Assembly: GCA_937916345.1 (NCBI GenBank)
Contig: CALFUE010000024.1
Coordinates: forward strand, 1 to 23,616
Origin: an uncultured bacterium
Lineage (GTDB): Bacteria; Bacillota; Clostridia; Lachnospirales; Lachnospiraceae
DNA length: 23,616 bases
Reading direction: 5' to 3'
The notes beneath the pieces were generated by a model that was given only the letters and a program-made list of their open reading frames with translations, was not told the origin of the DNA and made no database searches. The position numbers were made by a program, and so were the translations under genes. Positions 15,287-23,616 of the stretch are shown one piece after another (position 1 is the stretch's first letter; each line of letters opens with the position of its first letter).

Positions 15287-16051
15287 TCACAGTCCCTTCA
15301 CGGCCTGATCGATAAAGAATGTCTCTATCTTTTCCCTGAGCTCATCCCTTTTTATTGTCTTTAATATATAATCCGCAGGCTTTAACGCCAGGACACTCAT
15401 GATGCTATCCCTGTCGTTTTTGCCCGTCAGAAACATTACGGGAATGGATGCGGTCTCTGCCTCGGAATGTATCATCTCCAAAACCTTCGGGCCGGAGATC
15501 ACAGGCATCTCGTAGTCCAGCAGGATCAGATCCGCGTGGTTCTTCGCCAGCCAGGTGATGGCCTGCATGCCGGAATTGACGACGGAAACCCTGTAGGTTC
15601 CGTTCAGCCACTCATAGATCATGCTCATATAGGACACATCATCATCCACTATAAGTATACTCTTTCTGCGCAGTCTAATGGAATCCTCGTCCAGATAATC
15701 GCTTACATTTTCAGCCAGCTTTACCAGATCCACGGGCTTCTCATAAAAGCTCTGGATAATATCCTCGGTAAGCAGCTGCTCAGCAACCCTGTGGTCCGTC
15801 TTGGTTCCGACTATCATGACTCTCTTGTCACTGATAACACAGCGGTCCTTGATATAGACTAAAGCCTCCGCCATATCGCTGATATTGTCCTCGGAATAGA
15901 CGAGAAAAAGCTCTGCCGTATCTATCTTTGGCTCCAGCTCCCTGACCTTTGGGGTGACGTACTCCGCATCGATGCCTGCTCCCTTGAACTTCATCAAAAG
16001 TCCCCTCACCGTGTATGTCAATGTATCACTAAGCACAAGAACTCTACTCAT
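15287..16051 (-). CDS. Response regulator with pseudo-receiver and active receiver, no output domain
   Basis: This 254-residue cytoplasmic protein is likely the phosphoryl acceptor partner of the hybrid kinase encoded immediately upstream. Residues 132-246 form a complete receiver: acidic pair D136/D137, phospho-acceptor D179 in LILLDYEMP, T209 and K231. Residues about 3-120 look like a second receiver fold that has lost the acid pocket and phospho-Asp (VLVLSDTLT, LFLVYSED, MIVGTKTD) but keeps a KP at 105-106. No DNA-binding, GGDEF or enzymatic output domain is present, so signalling is probably through protein interaction. The ATG overlaps the kinase stop by eight bases and GGAG lies eight bases upstream, indicating translational coupling. 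The pseudo-receiver call is based on pattern only. Confidence 0.88.
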   Translation of the reverse strand: MSRVLVLSDTLTYTVRGLLMKFKGAGIDAEYVTPKVRELEPKIDTAELFLVYSEDNISDMAEALVYIKDRCVISDKRVMIVGTKTDHRVAEQLLTEDIIQSFYEKPVDLVKLAENVSDYLDEDSIRLRRKSILIVDDDVSYMSMIYEWLNGTYRVSVVNSGMQAITWLAKNHADLILLDYEMPVISGPKVLEMIHSEAETASIPVMFLTGKNDRDSIMSVLALKPADYILKTIKRDELREKIETFFIDQAVKGL

Positions 16052-19000
16052 TTTTACGCTCCTCTATAACTTTCTTGATACCATCCCAGTCCAGGGACAT
16101 CAACAATTTCTCAATCTCATCAAAAACCTTTTTATCCTCCGGTTTAAGGCGGTATTCCTTCATGGAATCCAGCACCATCCTGGTGAGCTCGTAATCCATT
16201 GCGCCGGCGAAGTCAATCAAAGCGATAAACGCATCCGACACTTCATCGGGATCCGCCTCCGGCAGATCATCAACGCTCTCATCACCCAAAGGTGACAGGG
16301 AGGCGATCACATCATCATAGAGCTTTAACAGGGAGTCATTATCTCTCTCTATGGTCTCAATATCCTTTTCATTTCCTGCCATTTCAAGAAGTCTCGCGCG
16401 CTCCGAGAGCTCCGCGGCTCCAACTATCCTGGCGGAGGATTTGAGGGCGTGAACCTTTATCGTATAGTTTTCCCAGTCCTCATTACCGTAAAGAGATGCT
16501 ATCTCAGCGCGGTTTCCCGGCGCAGCAGTGTAAAAATTGGTGAGTACATTTAAATAACCGTTCTCATCCCCCAGGTTTCTTACACCCTCTTTTACATCGA
16601 TGCCTTTTAGTTCCTTTAGCCACTCCGGTATCACGGAAGCTTTTTCTTCCTCATCAGCTGCCTCGTCATCCGATACGATATTGACCAGTTTACCCGGCAA
16701 ATAACGAATCAGCATGTCCTCAAGCTTTGAGGGATCGATAGGCTTCGTCAGATAGTCCGTGAAGCCCGCCGACAGGTATTCCTCCCTGGCTCCCGATATG
16801 GCGTTGGCAGTGAGGGCGACAACGGGCGAAGCCTTGCTCATATTTTCATCCATCTCCTTCATAAAGCCGAGGCACTCCACGCCGTCCATGTGTGGCATCC
16901 TGTGATCGAGGAAGATCACATCATAAGCCTTTCTCCTCACCATCTCCAAAGCTTCCTCACCGCTTTCACAGGTCTCGATCTGTATCTTGGTGCGCTTCAG
17001 TAGATTTTTCATCACATCGAGGTTCATGGGGGTATCATCCACCACGAGTATCACGGCATCCGGCGCCGTAAAACTCTCACGGTAAGCCTTATGCTCCTTA
17101 CTGCTCTTCTCGAAGCGCTCATTGATATCTCCTATAGGATCCTCTCTCACGATGCCCTGAACGATGTAGAAGTAAAAGTTCGATCCCTCTCCGTAGACGC
17201 TGTCCACCACAAGCTGACTTCCCATTAGGCGCAGCAAACCCGCAGTGATATTTAAGCCCAGACCTGTACCCTCTATATTTCTGTTTCTTTTTTCATCGAC
17301 TCTCTCGAAGGCAGAGAAAAGCTTTTCCCTGTCCTCTTCCCTGATACCTATGCCCGTATCCTTCACGCTGATGTAGAGCTTTACAGGTCTGGCAAGGCAG
17401 GCCTTTCCCCGAAGATCTCCGGTACAGACATCCTCAACCTTGGTTTTGTCTATTTTATCTTTTCTTATGGTAACCGTGATAGTTCCCGTCTCGGTATATT
17501 TCACGGCATTGGTCATGATATTCGTGATGACCTGCTTTAACCTGATCTCATCGCCGTATAGAATTGACGGTATGGTCGGATCCACCTCCCATTTTATCGC
17601 CAGACCCTTGTCGCTGGCTCTCTTCCTGACCAGATTGTAGAGGTCGTTTATGACTGAGGAAAACTCGTACTCCACCTTTATAATGGAGAGCTTTCCCGCT
17701 TCTATCTTTGAAAAATCAAGTATATCGTTTACGATGCCCAGCAGACTGGAACCTGCTGATCTGATATCCTCCGCATACTTTATCACAGCATCCTCGCCGC
17801 TCTCCCGCAGGATCATCTCATCCATTCCAAGTATCGCATTTATGGGAGTGCGGATCTCGTGGGACATATTTGAGAGGAAAGAGGATTTCGCACGGTTTGC
17901 GGTCTCTGCCTCCTCAGCCACCTCGATAAGCTGTGTTGTCATCTTGTTCATAAATACAGACATGCGATCCGCAAGGGGCACGATCCCCTTCTTTCTGATT
18001 CCCGCGCTTATAATGGAATCATGGTCATGGACTACTGCCGGATGAGATTCATCCCTTGTCTCCCTCATGCCTATGGCCAGATGAGCACTGTTTAAGATAC
18101 CTCCCTTGCCCCCCTTGTACCAGATCTCGTTGGATCCGTGTATCAGGGCGTATTCCGGGCTTCCCTCCTTAAAGCATTCCCACTCCAGCTTCGCGTCCTC
18201 CTTCAGAAAATTAATCCTGTTTCCGCACATGATAAGATAGAGCGCCTGAGGAACAAATCTGTCCATGCTCTCGCAGGAATCCATGGAGGCCTGCAGCGCA
18301 TCATCATGAGTGACAAAGGAAAAACGCAGCTTCTCGCCCTTGCGAATGGTAGTATTGAAATAAACCTCCCCATCAGCACCGTAATCAAAGGGTATCAGAC
18401 AGATGTCGGTGCCATTTCTGTTTATCATTAAAGGAAATTCGCAGATATTGCTTATCAGGTTTTCGTTTGGGAGCACCCCGAGATATTCATTAAAAAGGTT
18501 CACCGCAGGCATTCCGTCTATCTCCCTGACTACGGTCTCCCCCATCCCCTCTCTGGCTCCCAGCGTCACATCCATCTCACGGCCTATGGCATGCCACCCA
18601 AGGACATAGTTGGACTGGACATTCAGCTCCTCTCCTGAAAAAACAGCCGCAACAAATCCGCAGGTCAGGATATCATCTCCTATAACGCACTGACTCCTGT
18701 CGAAGAGTATCTCACCGACCTTGAAAATATTGAAGCGGTCAATTCCGCCCACGGACATGGTACTCGGCATCCTGCGGCTGGTCATGGTTCCAAAGAGAGG
18801 GATATCTTCATGACCTTCCATGGATGTCTCAATGAAGTTTGTGACATTTAAGCCCATATCACAGCTCAGAAGAAACACAGCCTTCGCGAGGGGGCGTTCG
18901 TTTAAGATGGCATTTAGAACCCCGGCCGGCTCCGGCTCATTTCCGTGCTCGCAGGGAAAGGTAAAAACTTCTATATCGGAGCTTTCGGCGAGAAGGACAT

Positions 19001-19250
19001 TTATTCTGATACCTTTACCGTCCACGCGTATATCAGCTATTGCCGCCACGGAGATTCCTGCAATCTTTGCCTCAGGAAGAGCCATCCTGATGGCATCCAC
19101 CATGACGCGCACATCCTTCTCCGGAAAGCTGGTCTCAATTATACTGATAAAAACCTCCTTGTGCGGAGTGGTGTTTACATAATCTTTTATGTCGCTTATC
19201 ACCGTGCATAGAAGCATGGGATGTTTAATGATATAATCCTTCTGAACCAT
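16044..19250 (-). CDS. Hybrid histidine kinase: FIST sensor, HisKA, HATPase, receiver, HPt
   Basis: This 1068-residue soluble phosphorelay kinase has no membrane segment, so it senses a cytoplasmic signal. Residues about 10-400 match the FIST_N/FIST_C sensor pair (LFGTMTSRRM, GWHAIGREMDVT, and a CGNR motif at 342-345); FIST domains are proposed in the literature to bind small ligands such as amino acids. A helical linker leads to HisKA with SHEIRTP (H464), then HATPase with N-box around N581, DTGIGI (631-636) and GTGLGL (661-666). The receiver is about 732-848 (D738/D739, D782, T814, K836) and the HPt domain about 895-988 has H934 in VHALKSSAR. An extra helical tail (997-1068) follows. GAGGG lies six bases before the ATG. 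It sits 52 bases downstream of ilvA and overlaps the response regulator. The domain order resembles BarA-type kinases with a different sensor. Confidence 0.93.
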   Translation of the reverse strand: MVQKDYIIKHPMLLCTVISDIKDYVNTTPHKEVFISIIETSFPEKDVRVMVDAIRMALPEAKIAGISVAAIADIRVDGKGIRINVLLAESSDIEVFTFPCEHGNEPEPAGVLNAILNERPLAKAVFLLSCDMGLNVTNFIETSMEGHEDIPLFGTMTSRRMPSTMSVGGIDRFNIFKVGEILFDRSQCVIGDDILTCGFVAAVFSGEELNVQSNYVLGWHAIGREMDVTLGAREGMGETVVREIDGMPAVNLFNEYLGVLPNENLISNICEFPLMINRNGTDICLIPFDYGADGEVYFNTTIRKGEKLRFSFVTHDDALQASMDSCESMDRFVPQALYLIMCGNRINFLKEDAKLEWECFKEGSPEYALIHGSNEIWYKGGKGGILNSAHLAIGMRETRDESHPAVVHDHDSIISAGIRKKGIVPLADRMSVFMNKMTTQLIEVAEEAETANRAKSSFLSNMSHEIRTPINAILGMDEMILRESGEDAVIKYAEDIRSAGSSLLGIVNDILDFSKIEAGKLSIIKVEYEFSSVINDLYNLVRKRASDKGLAIKWEVDPTIPSILYGDEIRLKQVITNIMTNAVKYTETGTITVTIRKDKIDKTKVEDVCTGDLRGKACLARPVKLYISVKDTGIGIREEDREKLFSAFERVDEKRNRNIEGTGLGLNITAGLLRLMGSQLVVDSVYGEGSNFYFYIVQGIVREDPIGDINERFEKSSKEHKAYRESFTAPDAVILVVDDTPMNLDVMKNLLKRTKIQIETCESGEEALEMVRRKAYDVIFLDHRMPHMDGVECLGFMKEMDENMSKASPVVALTANAISGAREEYLSAGFTDYLTKPIDPSKLEDMLIRYLPGKLVNIVSDDEAADEEEKASVIPEWLKELKGIDVKEGVRNLGDENGYLNVLTNFYTAAPGNRAEIASLYGNEDWENYTIKVHALKSSARIVGAAELSERARLLEMAGNEKDIETIERDNDSLLKLYDDVIASLSPLGDESVDDLPEADPDEVSDAFIALIDFAGAMDYELTRMVLDSMKEYRLKPEDKKVFDEIEKLLMSLDWDGIKKVIEERKNE

Positions 19251-19302
19251 TGCAAACCCTCATTTACTCATACACAACCTGTTTGGTCAAAAAAATCAAA
19301 TA

Positions 19303-20511
19303 TCAAAGCGTGGTACGCACCAGCTTAGGCCTGTAGCCCTCCGCGTCGAGAGCGTCAATAATCTTTTTCTTGTGTTCAGTACCGAAACACTCTAATGTGA
19401 TGCGAAGCTCAACGGCAGCGGAACGATTGGTCGTGACGAACTGATTGTGCTCAAGCTTTATGACATTGCCCAAAAGATCCGCAATGACACCGGACACCCG
19501 ATGCAGCATTCCCGGCTTATCCGGAAGCAGCACGGACACGGTGAAGATCCTGTCCCTGAATATAAGCCCCTGGCTCACCACAGAAGACATGGTGATCACA
19601 TCCATGTTTCCTCCAGAGAGAACACAGACCGCCTTTTTGCCGGCAAGATCCAGATGTCTTAAGGCGCAGACAGTCAAAAGCCCTGAGTTTTCCACCACCA
19701 TCTTGTGGTTTTCAACCATATCGAGAAATGCCCCGATGAGTTCATCATCCTCGACAGTTATTATATCATCTGTATTTTCTTTTACGTAGTGAAAAATATG
19801 CTCTCCGGGCTTTTTCACCGCAGTGCCGTCAGCGATTGTCGAAACCGAGGGCAGCTCCACCACATGACCTGCCTTCAGGCTCTCCTTCATACAGGCAGCA
19901 CCGGCGGGCTCCACCCCTATCACCTTTATCTTTGGGTTCAGTATCTTCGCGAGAGTCGATACCCCCGCTGCCAGACCTCCTCCTCCTATTGGAACGAGGA
20001 TATAATCAACCATTGGCTGCTCCTTGAAAATCTCCATGGCGATGGTTCCCTGTCCCGCAGCCACATCCGTATCGTCAAAGGGATGTATGAAGGTGTAACC
20101 GTGCTCCTCTGCCAGCTCATAGGCCTTCTCGCAGGCCTCGTCATAGACATTGCCGCAGAGCACGACTTCGGCTCCGTAGCCCTTGGTACGATTTACCTTT
20201 ATCAGGGGCGTGGTGGTAGGCATGACGATCACAGCCTTTGCGCCGAATTTTTTTGCGGCGTAGGCAACTCCCTGGGCATGGTTTCCGGCAGATGCGGTGA
20301 TGAGCCCCTTCTCTCTCTCCTCGGGCTTTAATGTGGAAATCTTATAATATGCGCCTCGAACCTTATATGCGCCGGTAAACTGCATATTCTCGGGCTTTAG
20401 ATAAATCTGCCCTCCCGTCATATCAGAATAATAATTGCTGTATATAAGCTTTGTCTCCAGCGTCACCTCGGAAACCTTTTTACATGCTTCCTCAAATTTC
20501 TCAGATGTCAT
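19303..20511 (-). CDS. ilvA: Threonine deaminase (threonine ammonia-lyase) with ACT-like C-terminus
   Basis: This PLP enzyme converts threonine to 2-oxobutyrate and ammonia, either for isoleucine synthesis or for threonine catabolism. From the preferred start the product is 402 residues. The PLP lysine is in FTGAYKVRGA (K50), the phosphate loop is GGGGLAAG (176-183), and LSGGNMDV closes the catalytic domain. A single ACT-like domain covers about 320-392 (TVSVLLPDKPGMLHRVSGVI), the form common in Firmicutes; regulation by an amino acid is likely but its identity is open. The frame is open to 20550, but GAGGAG lies seven bases before the ATG at 20509-20511, so that is taken. The start overlaps the end of ftsY by 11 bases, unusual company for an amino-acid enzyme. 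The label ilvA versus tdcB is uncertain. Confidence 0.93.
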   Translation of the reverse strand: MTSEKFEEACKKVSEVTLETKLIYSNYYSDMTGGQIYLKPENMQFTGAYKVRGAYYKISTLKPEEREKGLITASAGNHAQGVAYAAKKFGAKAVIVMPTTTPLIKVNRTKGYGAEVVLCGNVYDEACEKAYELAEEHGYTFIHPFDDTDVAAGQGTIAMEIFKEQPMVDYILVPIGGGGLAAGVSTLAKILNPKIKVIGVEPAGAACMKESLKAGHVVELPSVSTIADGTAVKKPGEHIFHYVKENTDDIITVEDDELIGAFLDMVENHKMVVENSGLLTVCALRHLDLAGKKAVCVLSGGNMDVITMSSVVSQGLIFRDRIFTVSVLLPDKPGMLHRVSGVIADLLGNVIKLEHNQFVTTNRSAAVELRITLECFGTEHKKKIIDALDAEGYRPKLVRTTL

Positions 20512-21436
20512 CATTTCTCTCCTCTTCACTTCCAAGCAAAGCGTCAACAAATTGCGCCGGATCGAAGCGATCCAGATCCTCCAGTGCCTCTCCCACTCCG
20601 ATGTATTTCACCGGTATCTGCGAACCTGAAGCTATGGCAACCGCAATGCCGCCCTTTGCGGTGCCGTCCATCTTTGTCAGGACGATGCCGGTCACATCGC
20701 ACACCCCGGAAAATTCCCTCATCTGTGACAGGGCGTTCTGTCCGGTAGTGGCGTCAAGCACTATATAATTCTCCCTAGCAGCATCGGGCCATTCCCTGGA
20801 AATGATGCGGTTCAGCTTTTCGAGCTCATTCATCAGATTCTTCTTATTCTGAAGGCGCCCTGCGGTATCCACAAGAAGGATGTCGGTGCCCCTGGCCTTT
20901 GCTGCGGATATGGCATCAAAAACGACCGAGCCGGGATCAGCTCCCTCTCCTGCGCTGATAATAGGAACATTGCTCCTTTCCGCCCAGACATCAAGCTGTT
21001 CCTTTGCAGCTGCCCGGAAGGTGTCTGCTCCTGCTATCATCACCTTCTTGCCCTTCCCGGAAAAATGGGCGGCGAGCTTTCCCACCGTGGTGGTCTTTCC
21101 GACGCCATTAACTCCTACAAAGAGTATGACAGTCTTTTTTTCCTCAAAATCATAAGCAGTCTCATCGACGGCCATAATCTCCTTTATGGAATTGTTTAAG
21201 AGTTCTTTCGCCTCCACCGGCGCTTTGATATGCTGCTCCTTCACCTTTACACGGAGGCTGTCAAGTATGCGCTCGCTGACCTCGTAACCCATGTCGGAGG
21301 CCACCATAATCTCTAAGAGCTCTTCGTAAAAATCCTCGTCTATCCTGTCAGCACCCGAAAAAACCTGGGCGATAGTGCCTAATATCCCGCCTCTGGATTT
21401 TGAGAGGCCGTTTTTCATCCTGTCAAAAAATCCCAT
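20501..21436 (-). CDS. ftsY: Signal recognition particle receptor FtsY
   Basis: FtsY is the GTPase that docks SRP-ribosome complexes at the membrane for co-translational insertion. The 311-residue protein has a short N-terminal amphipathic start (MGFFDRMKNGLSKSR) rather than the long acidic domain of enterobacteria, as is usual in Firmicutes. The NG domain carries GVNGVGKTTT (108-117), ADTFRAAAKEQL (about 137-148), DTAGR (190-194) and TKMDGTAKGG (254-263). GGGAG lies eight bases before the ATG, inside the end of smc, which stops five bases upstream; smc-ftsY is a standard Gram-positive pair. Confidence 0.97.
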   Translation of the reverse strand: MGFFDRMKNGLSKSRGGILGTIAQVFSGADRIDEDFYEELLEIMVASDMGYEVSERILDSLRVKVKEQHIKAPVEAKELLNNSIKEIMAVDETAYDFEEKKTVILFVGVNGVGKTTTVGKLAAHFSGKGKKVMIAGADTFRAAAKEQLDVWAERSNVPIISAGEGADPGSVVFDAISAAKARGTDILLVDTAGRLQNKKNLMNELEKLNRIISREWPDAARENYIVLDATTGQNALSQMREFSGVCDVTGIVLTKMDGTAKGGIAVAIASGSQIPVKYIGVGEALEDLDRFDPAQFVDALLGSEEERNDDI

Positions 21437-21441
21437 TTCCG

Positions 21442-23200
21442 CTACTCCCTTTTCTTTTTATTCTCACGCTCTTCCCTGTCGATATCCGCCTCGATAAGGC
21501 TGACGGATACCAGGGCGGAAACACCCTTCTCCTGCATCGTGATACCGTAGAGACAGTCAGCAGAATTCATGGTACCCCTCCTGTGGGTTATGACTATAAA
21601 CTGCGACTTGTCCGAGAGTTTCTTCAGGTATTTGGCAAAGCGATCCACATTTGAATCGTCCAGAGCCGCCTCGATCTCGTCCAACAGACAGAATGGCGAA
21701 GGCTTCAGATTTTGAATAGCAAAGAGCAGCGCTATGGCTGTCAGCGCCTTCTCACCTCCGGAGAGCATCATCATATTCTGAAGCTTCTTTCCGGGGGGCT
21801 GCGCGATGACGCGGATGCCCGCCTCCAATATATCCTCGTCCTCCATTAATGAGAGCTCGCCCTTTCCGCCTCCGAAGAGTTCCTTGAAAGCCTTATCGAA
21901 CTCGACCTTTATCTCTTCGAACTTTGCGGCAAAACGGGTTCTCATTCCCTCGTCCAGCTCTTTTATCAGATCCTTCAATGTCTTTTCCGCCTCTATCAGA
22001 TCGTCCCTCTGAGTGGTCATAAACTCATGCCTCTCAAAGAGCTCCTTGTAATCCTCAATAGCGTTGACATTTACGGGACCTAACGCCTTTATATCATCCT
22101 TTATGGCACTGATCTGCCTCTTTAACGCGGGAAGGGAATCGTATTTTTCATCCCTCATAGTCTCGCAGTTGTGAAGTGTCAGCTCATACTCGTCCCAGAT
22201 GTAGGCATCCTGAGCATCCTTGCTGTCCGTCAGCCTCTTCTTTCTGTCACTGAGTCTTATCAGCTCCTTTTCCAGATTTCCGAGTCTGGTATTTATCTCA
22301 TCGCTCTTTACGAAAAATTCTTTGTTATCAGTGGAAAGCTTATCTCTTATCTCACTGTTTTCCTTTGAGATGAGCTCGAGTCTCCCTATCTCCTCAGAGC
22401 TTACAGCTATGGCAGCCTTTGCCTCCTCTATCTCACTATTTATCCGGGCGCGGTCATACTCGTGCTCCTTCAGCTGCTCTACGATGGTGATCCTTTCATT
22501 CTCAAGCTCTTTAATCTCATCGGTCAGTCTTATAATATTCTGCCCGGCGAAATCGTAGGCAGATCTCTTCTTTGCCTCCTCTATCTGAACCGACTGGTAT
22601 TTTTGCTTTTCCTTTTCTACCTCTTCGGTAAGCCTCTCGATCTCTTCGCTGGTGTCGCTGTCAGCCCCCGTGAGGCTCTCCTTCTCGGCAGATATCTCTT
22701 CCGCCTTTTTTGTGCCTTCCTCCTGCAAAGCGATCAGCTCATCGATCTCTGCCGTGATGGCATTCTTTTCCTCGTTGAGCTTTTCGGAAGCATTTTTCTT
22801 TTCTTCCTCCCTGCTTTTCAACTGGTCATATCTCACCTTCGCAGAACTTAAGTTTACATCCAGCTCGTGGAGATCCTCCCTCAGAGACTCAACATCATCC
22901 TTTGACAACTCCACAGCTGTCGCTATATCATCGATACGCCGCTGTGCCTCCTCAAAGGTGCTTTTGAGCTTCTCAACCTCGAGTTTTAAGTCCTTCAGCT
23001 CCCTGCTGCGCCCCAGGAGATTGCTCTTGTTTTTGAAGGCACCACCGGAGATGGAGCCTCCGGGATTTAGGTACTCGCCCTCCAGTGTCACGAGATGCAG
23101 CGAGAAATTGTATTTTCTGGCTATGGCGTTTGCGTGGTCCAGATTGTCCACCACCATTACCCTTCCTAGAAGGAATTTGTAGATACCCTTGTATTTGAAA
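21442..23200 (-). CDS. smc: Chromosome segregation protein SMC, C-terminal half only (5' end missing)
   Basis: SMC is the ATPase core of the condensin complex that organises and segregates the chromosome with ScpA and ScpB. Only about 585 residues are present. The recognisable part begins in the second half of the hinge (YKGIYKFLLGRVMVVDNLDH, then VTLEGEYLNPGGSISGG), continues through a long C-terminal coiled coil, and ends with the ATPase C-lobe: MMLSGGEKALTAIALLFAI signature and Walker B CLLDEIEAALDD. The N-terminal Walker A half is absent. The same frame stays open to 23316, but that translation is Cys-rich nonsense lying over Ig-like repeats in another frame, so the true sequence starts near 23196-23200 and no genuine start codon is present. 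As smc is normally near-essential, the loss most likely reflects an assembly join. Confidence 0.9.
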
Positions 23201-23205
23201 GTTCT
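23166..23205. other. Junction between Big_2 protein sequence and smc hinge sequence
   Basis: Reading the minus strand, the Big_2 frame remains plausible down to about 23170 (SNTRVSTNSF), while the smc frame becomes plausible from about 23196 (KYKGIYKFLLG). The join therefore lies in or next to this 40-base stretch, where both readings could fit. The two coding sequences are in different frames, so no fusion protein results. There is no insertion-sequence end or target duplication visible. Confidence 0.7.
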
Positions 23206-23616
23206 ATTGTGCCTGCACTTACTTCCTGTATTTTTTCTTCTTCGGTCTGAGGAACATACTCCGAAACTATAGTTGCAGTATATACATAATTTCCTATTGT
23301 AGCAATAATCTGACATGTTCCGCTTCCTTTTGCCGTGACCTTTCCCGTCTGGTCAACTACCGCAACCGATTCATCAGAACTGCTCCATACTATAGTCCCC
23401 TCAGGAATGTTTTCAAGTTCAAGAGTAACGACATTTTGCGAATTATTAAGATTTGCCGTACCCAAATCGGTAGTAATTATATCAGGCTCGTCAACAGTAA
23501 CGTTTACAAGAAAACTTAATACCCTGCTTTTGAAAACTGCATATACTACAGCAGTTCCCTCTCCTATTGCAGTAATTTCACCGTTCTGGTCTACTGTTGC
23601 AACACTTTCGGTGTGG
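23166..23616 (-). CDS. Partial Ig-like (Big_2) repeat protein, probable surface protein
   Basis: The minus-strand frame is open from the window edge to a TAG at 23166-23168, about 149 residues. It contains two Big_2-type repeats, recognisable from SVATVDQNGEITAIGEGTAVV near the edge and SVAVVDQTGKVTAKGSGTCQII further on, plus IVWSSSDES before the second. Big_2 domains build stalks of secreted or wall-attached proteins such as adhesins and glycan-binding proteins. The N-terminus lies outside the window; the first possible start inside, a TTG at 23463-23465, is not credible because coding pattern continues upstream. The last residues (GTIELSNTRVS) look like the beginning of a third domain that is then cut off by the smc sequence. 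Three counted 60-base lines here are 35-40% GC, against 52-60% in two smc lines beside the junction. Confidence 0.8.
   Translation of the reverse strand, partial: HTESVATVDQNGEITAIGEGTAVVYAVFKSRVLSFLVNVTVDEPDIITTDLGTANLNNSQNVVTLELENIPEGTIVWSSSDESVAVVDQTGKVTAKGSGTCQIIATIGNYVYTATIVSEYVPQTEEEKIQEVSAGTIELSNTRVSTNSF

Noticed and set aside
19251..19302. Promoter between ilvA and the hybrid kinase (TTGACC followed by GTAAAT)
   Set aside because: The -10 match is poor and would leave almost no leader before the ribosome site; read-through from ilvA is simpler.
22652..23182. Ser/Phe-rich plus-strand open frame opposite smc
   Set aside because: Low-complexity Ser/Phe content is the expected antisense of Glu/Lys-rich coiled-coil codons.
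23200..23316. Upstream extension of the smc reading frame to an apparent start at 23316
   Set aside because: The translation is Cys-rich and unlike any SMC; the same bases encode Big_2 repeats in a different frame. It is a chance open frame.
23166..23465. A separate small gene starting at the TTG of 23463-23465
   Set aside because: The same frame continues without stop to the window edge and encodes another Ig-like repeat, so this TTG is internal.

Overview
The window looks like a chromosomal segment of a Firmicute of class Clostridia, most likely family Lachnospiraceae. The reasons are the gene order asp23-nusB-xseA-xseB-ispA-dxs-tlyA-nadK-recN, the order smc-ftsY, the short FtsY without an acidic extension, the purine-rich Shine-Dalgarno sites, and the membrane-anchored GGDEF-like/EAL and hybrid-kinase protein styles. 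I cannot fix the genus. Coding density is high, almost everything is on the minus strand, and no gene-free stretch exceeds 300 bases. I see no tRNA, rRNA, CRISPR array, insertion sequence or phage gene.

Layout, left to right. (1) 1-1980, plus strand: a perfect 15-bp hairpin, then a membrane c-di-GMP phosphodiesterase (7TM, degenerate GGDEF, EAL) ending at a strong hairpin terminator. (2) 2033-2914, minus: an unrecognised, extremely charged 293-aa protein with its own sigma-A-like promoter and an overlapping palindrome. (3) 3003-14038, minus: a dense housekeeping cluster transcribed degV, purA, two small unknown genes, asp23, nusB, xseA, xseB, ispA, dxs, tlyA, nadK, recN. Most joints from asp23 to nadK overlap or abut by a few bases, implying translational coupling. 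It links isoprenoid precursor synthesis (dxs, ispA), DNA repair (xseAB, recN), RNA metabolism (nusB, tlyA), NADP supply (nadK) and AMP synthesis (purA). The argR gene that often sits between nadK and recN in Clostridia is absent. (4) 14181-15284, plus: a lone GT4-type glycosyltransferase, divergent from degV and convergent with the next block. (5) 15287-23200, minus: smc (3' half), ftsY, ilvA, a soluble FIST-sensor hybrid histidine kinase with receiver and HPt domains, and a response regulator with a pseudo-receiver and a true receiver. (6) 23200-23616, minus: part of a protein with tandem bacterial Ig-like (Big_2) repeats, which replaces the expected N-terminal half of smc.

The two most notable points are the abrupt smc/Big_2 junction near 23166-23200, which is most simply an assembly chimera but would be striking if real, and the FIST hybrid kinase plus double-receiver regulator placed directly behind threonine deaminase, which suggests an amino-acid-responsive phosphorelay. 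The rest is largely ordinary core genome, and I do not see convincing evidence of a wholly new multi-gene system.
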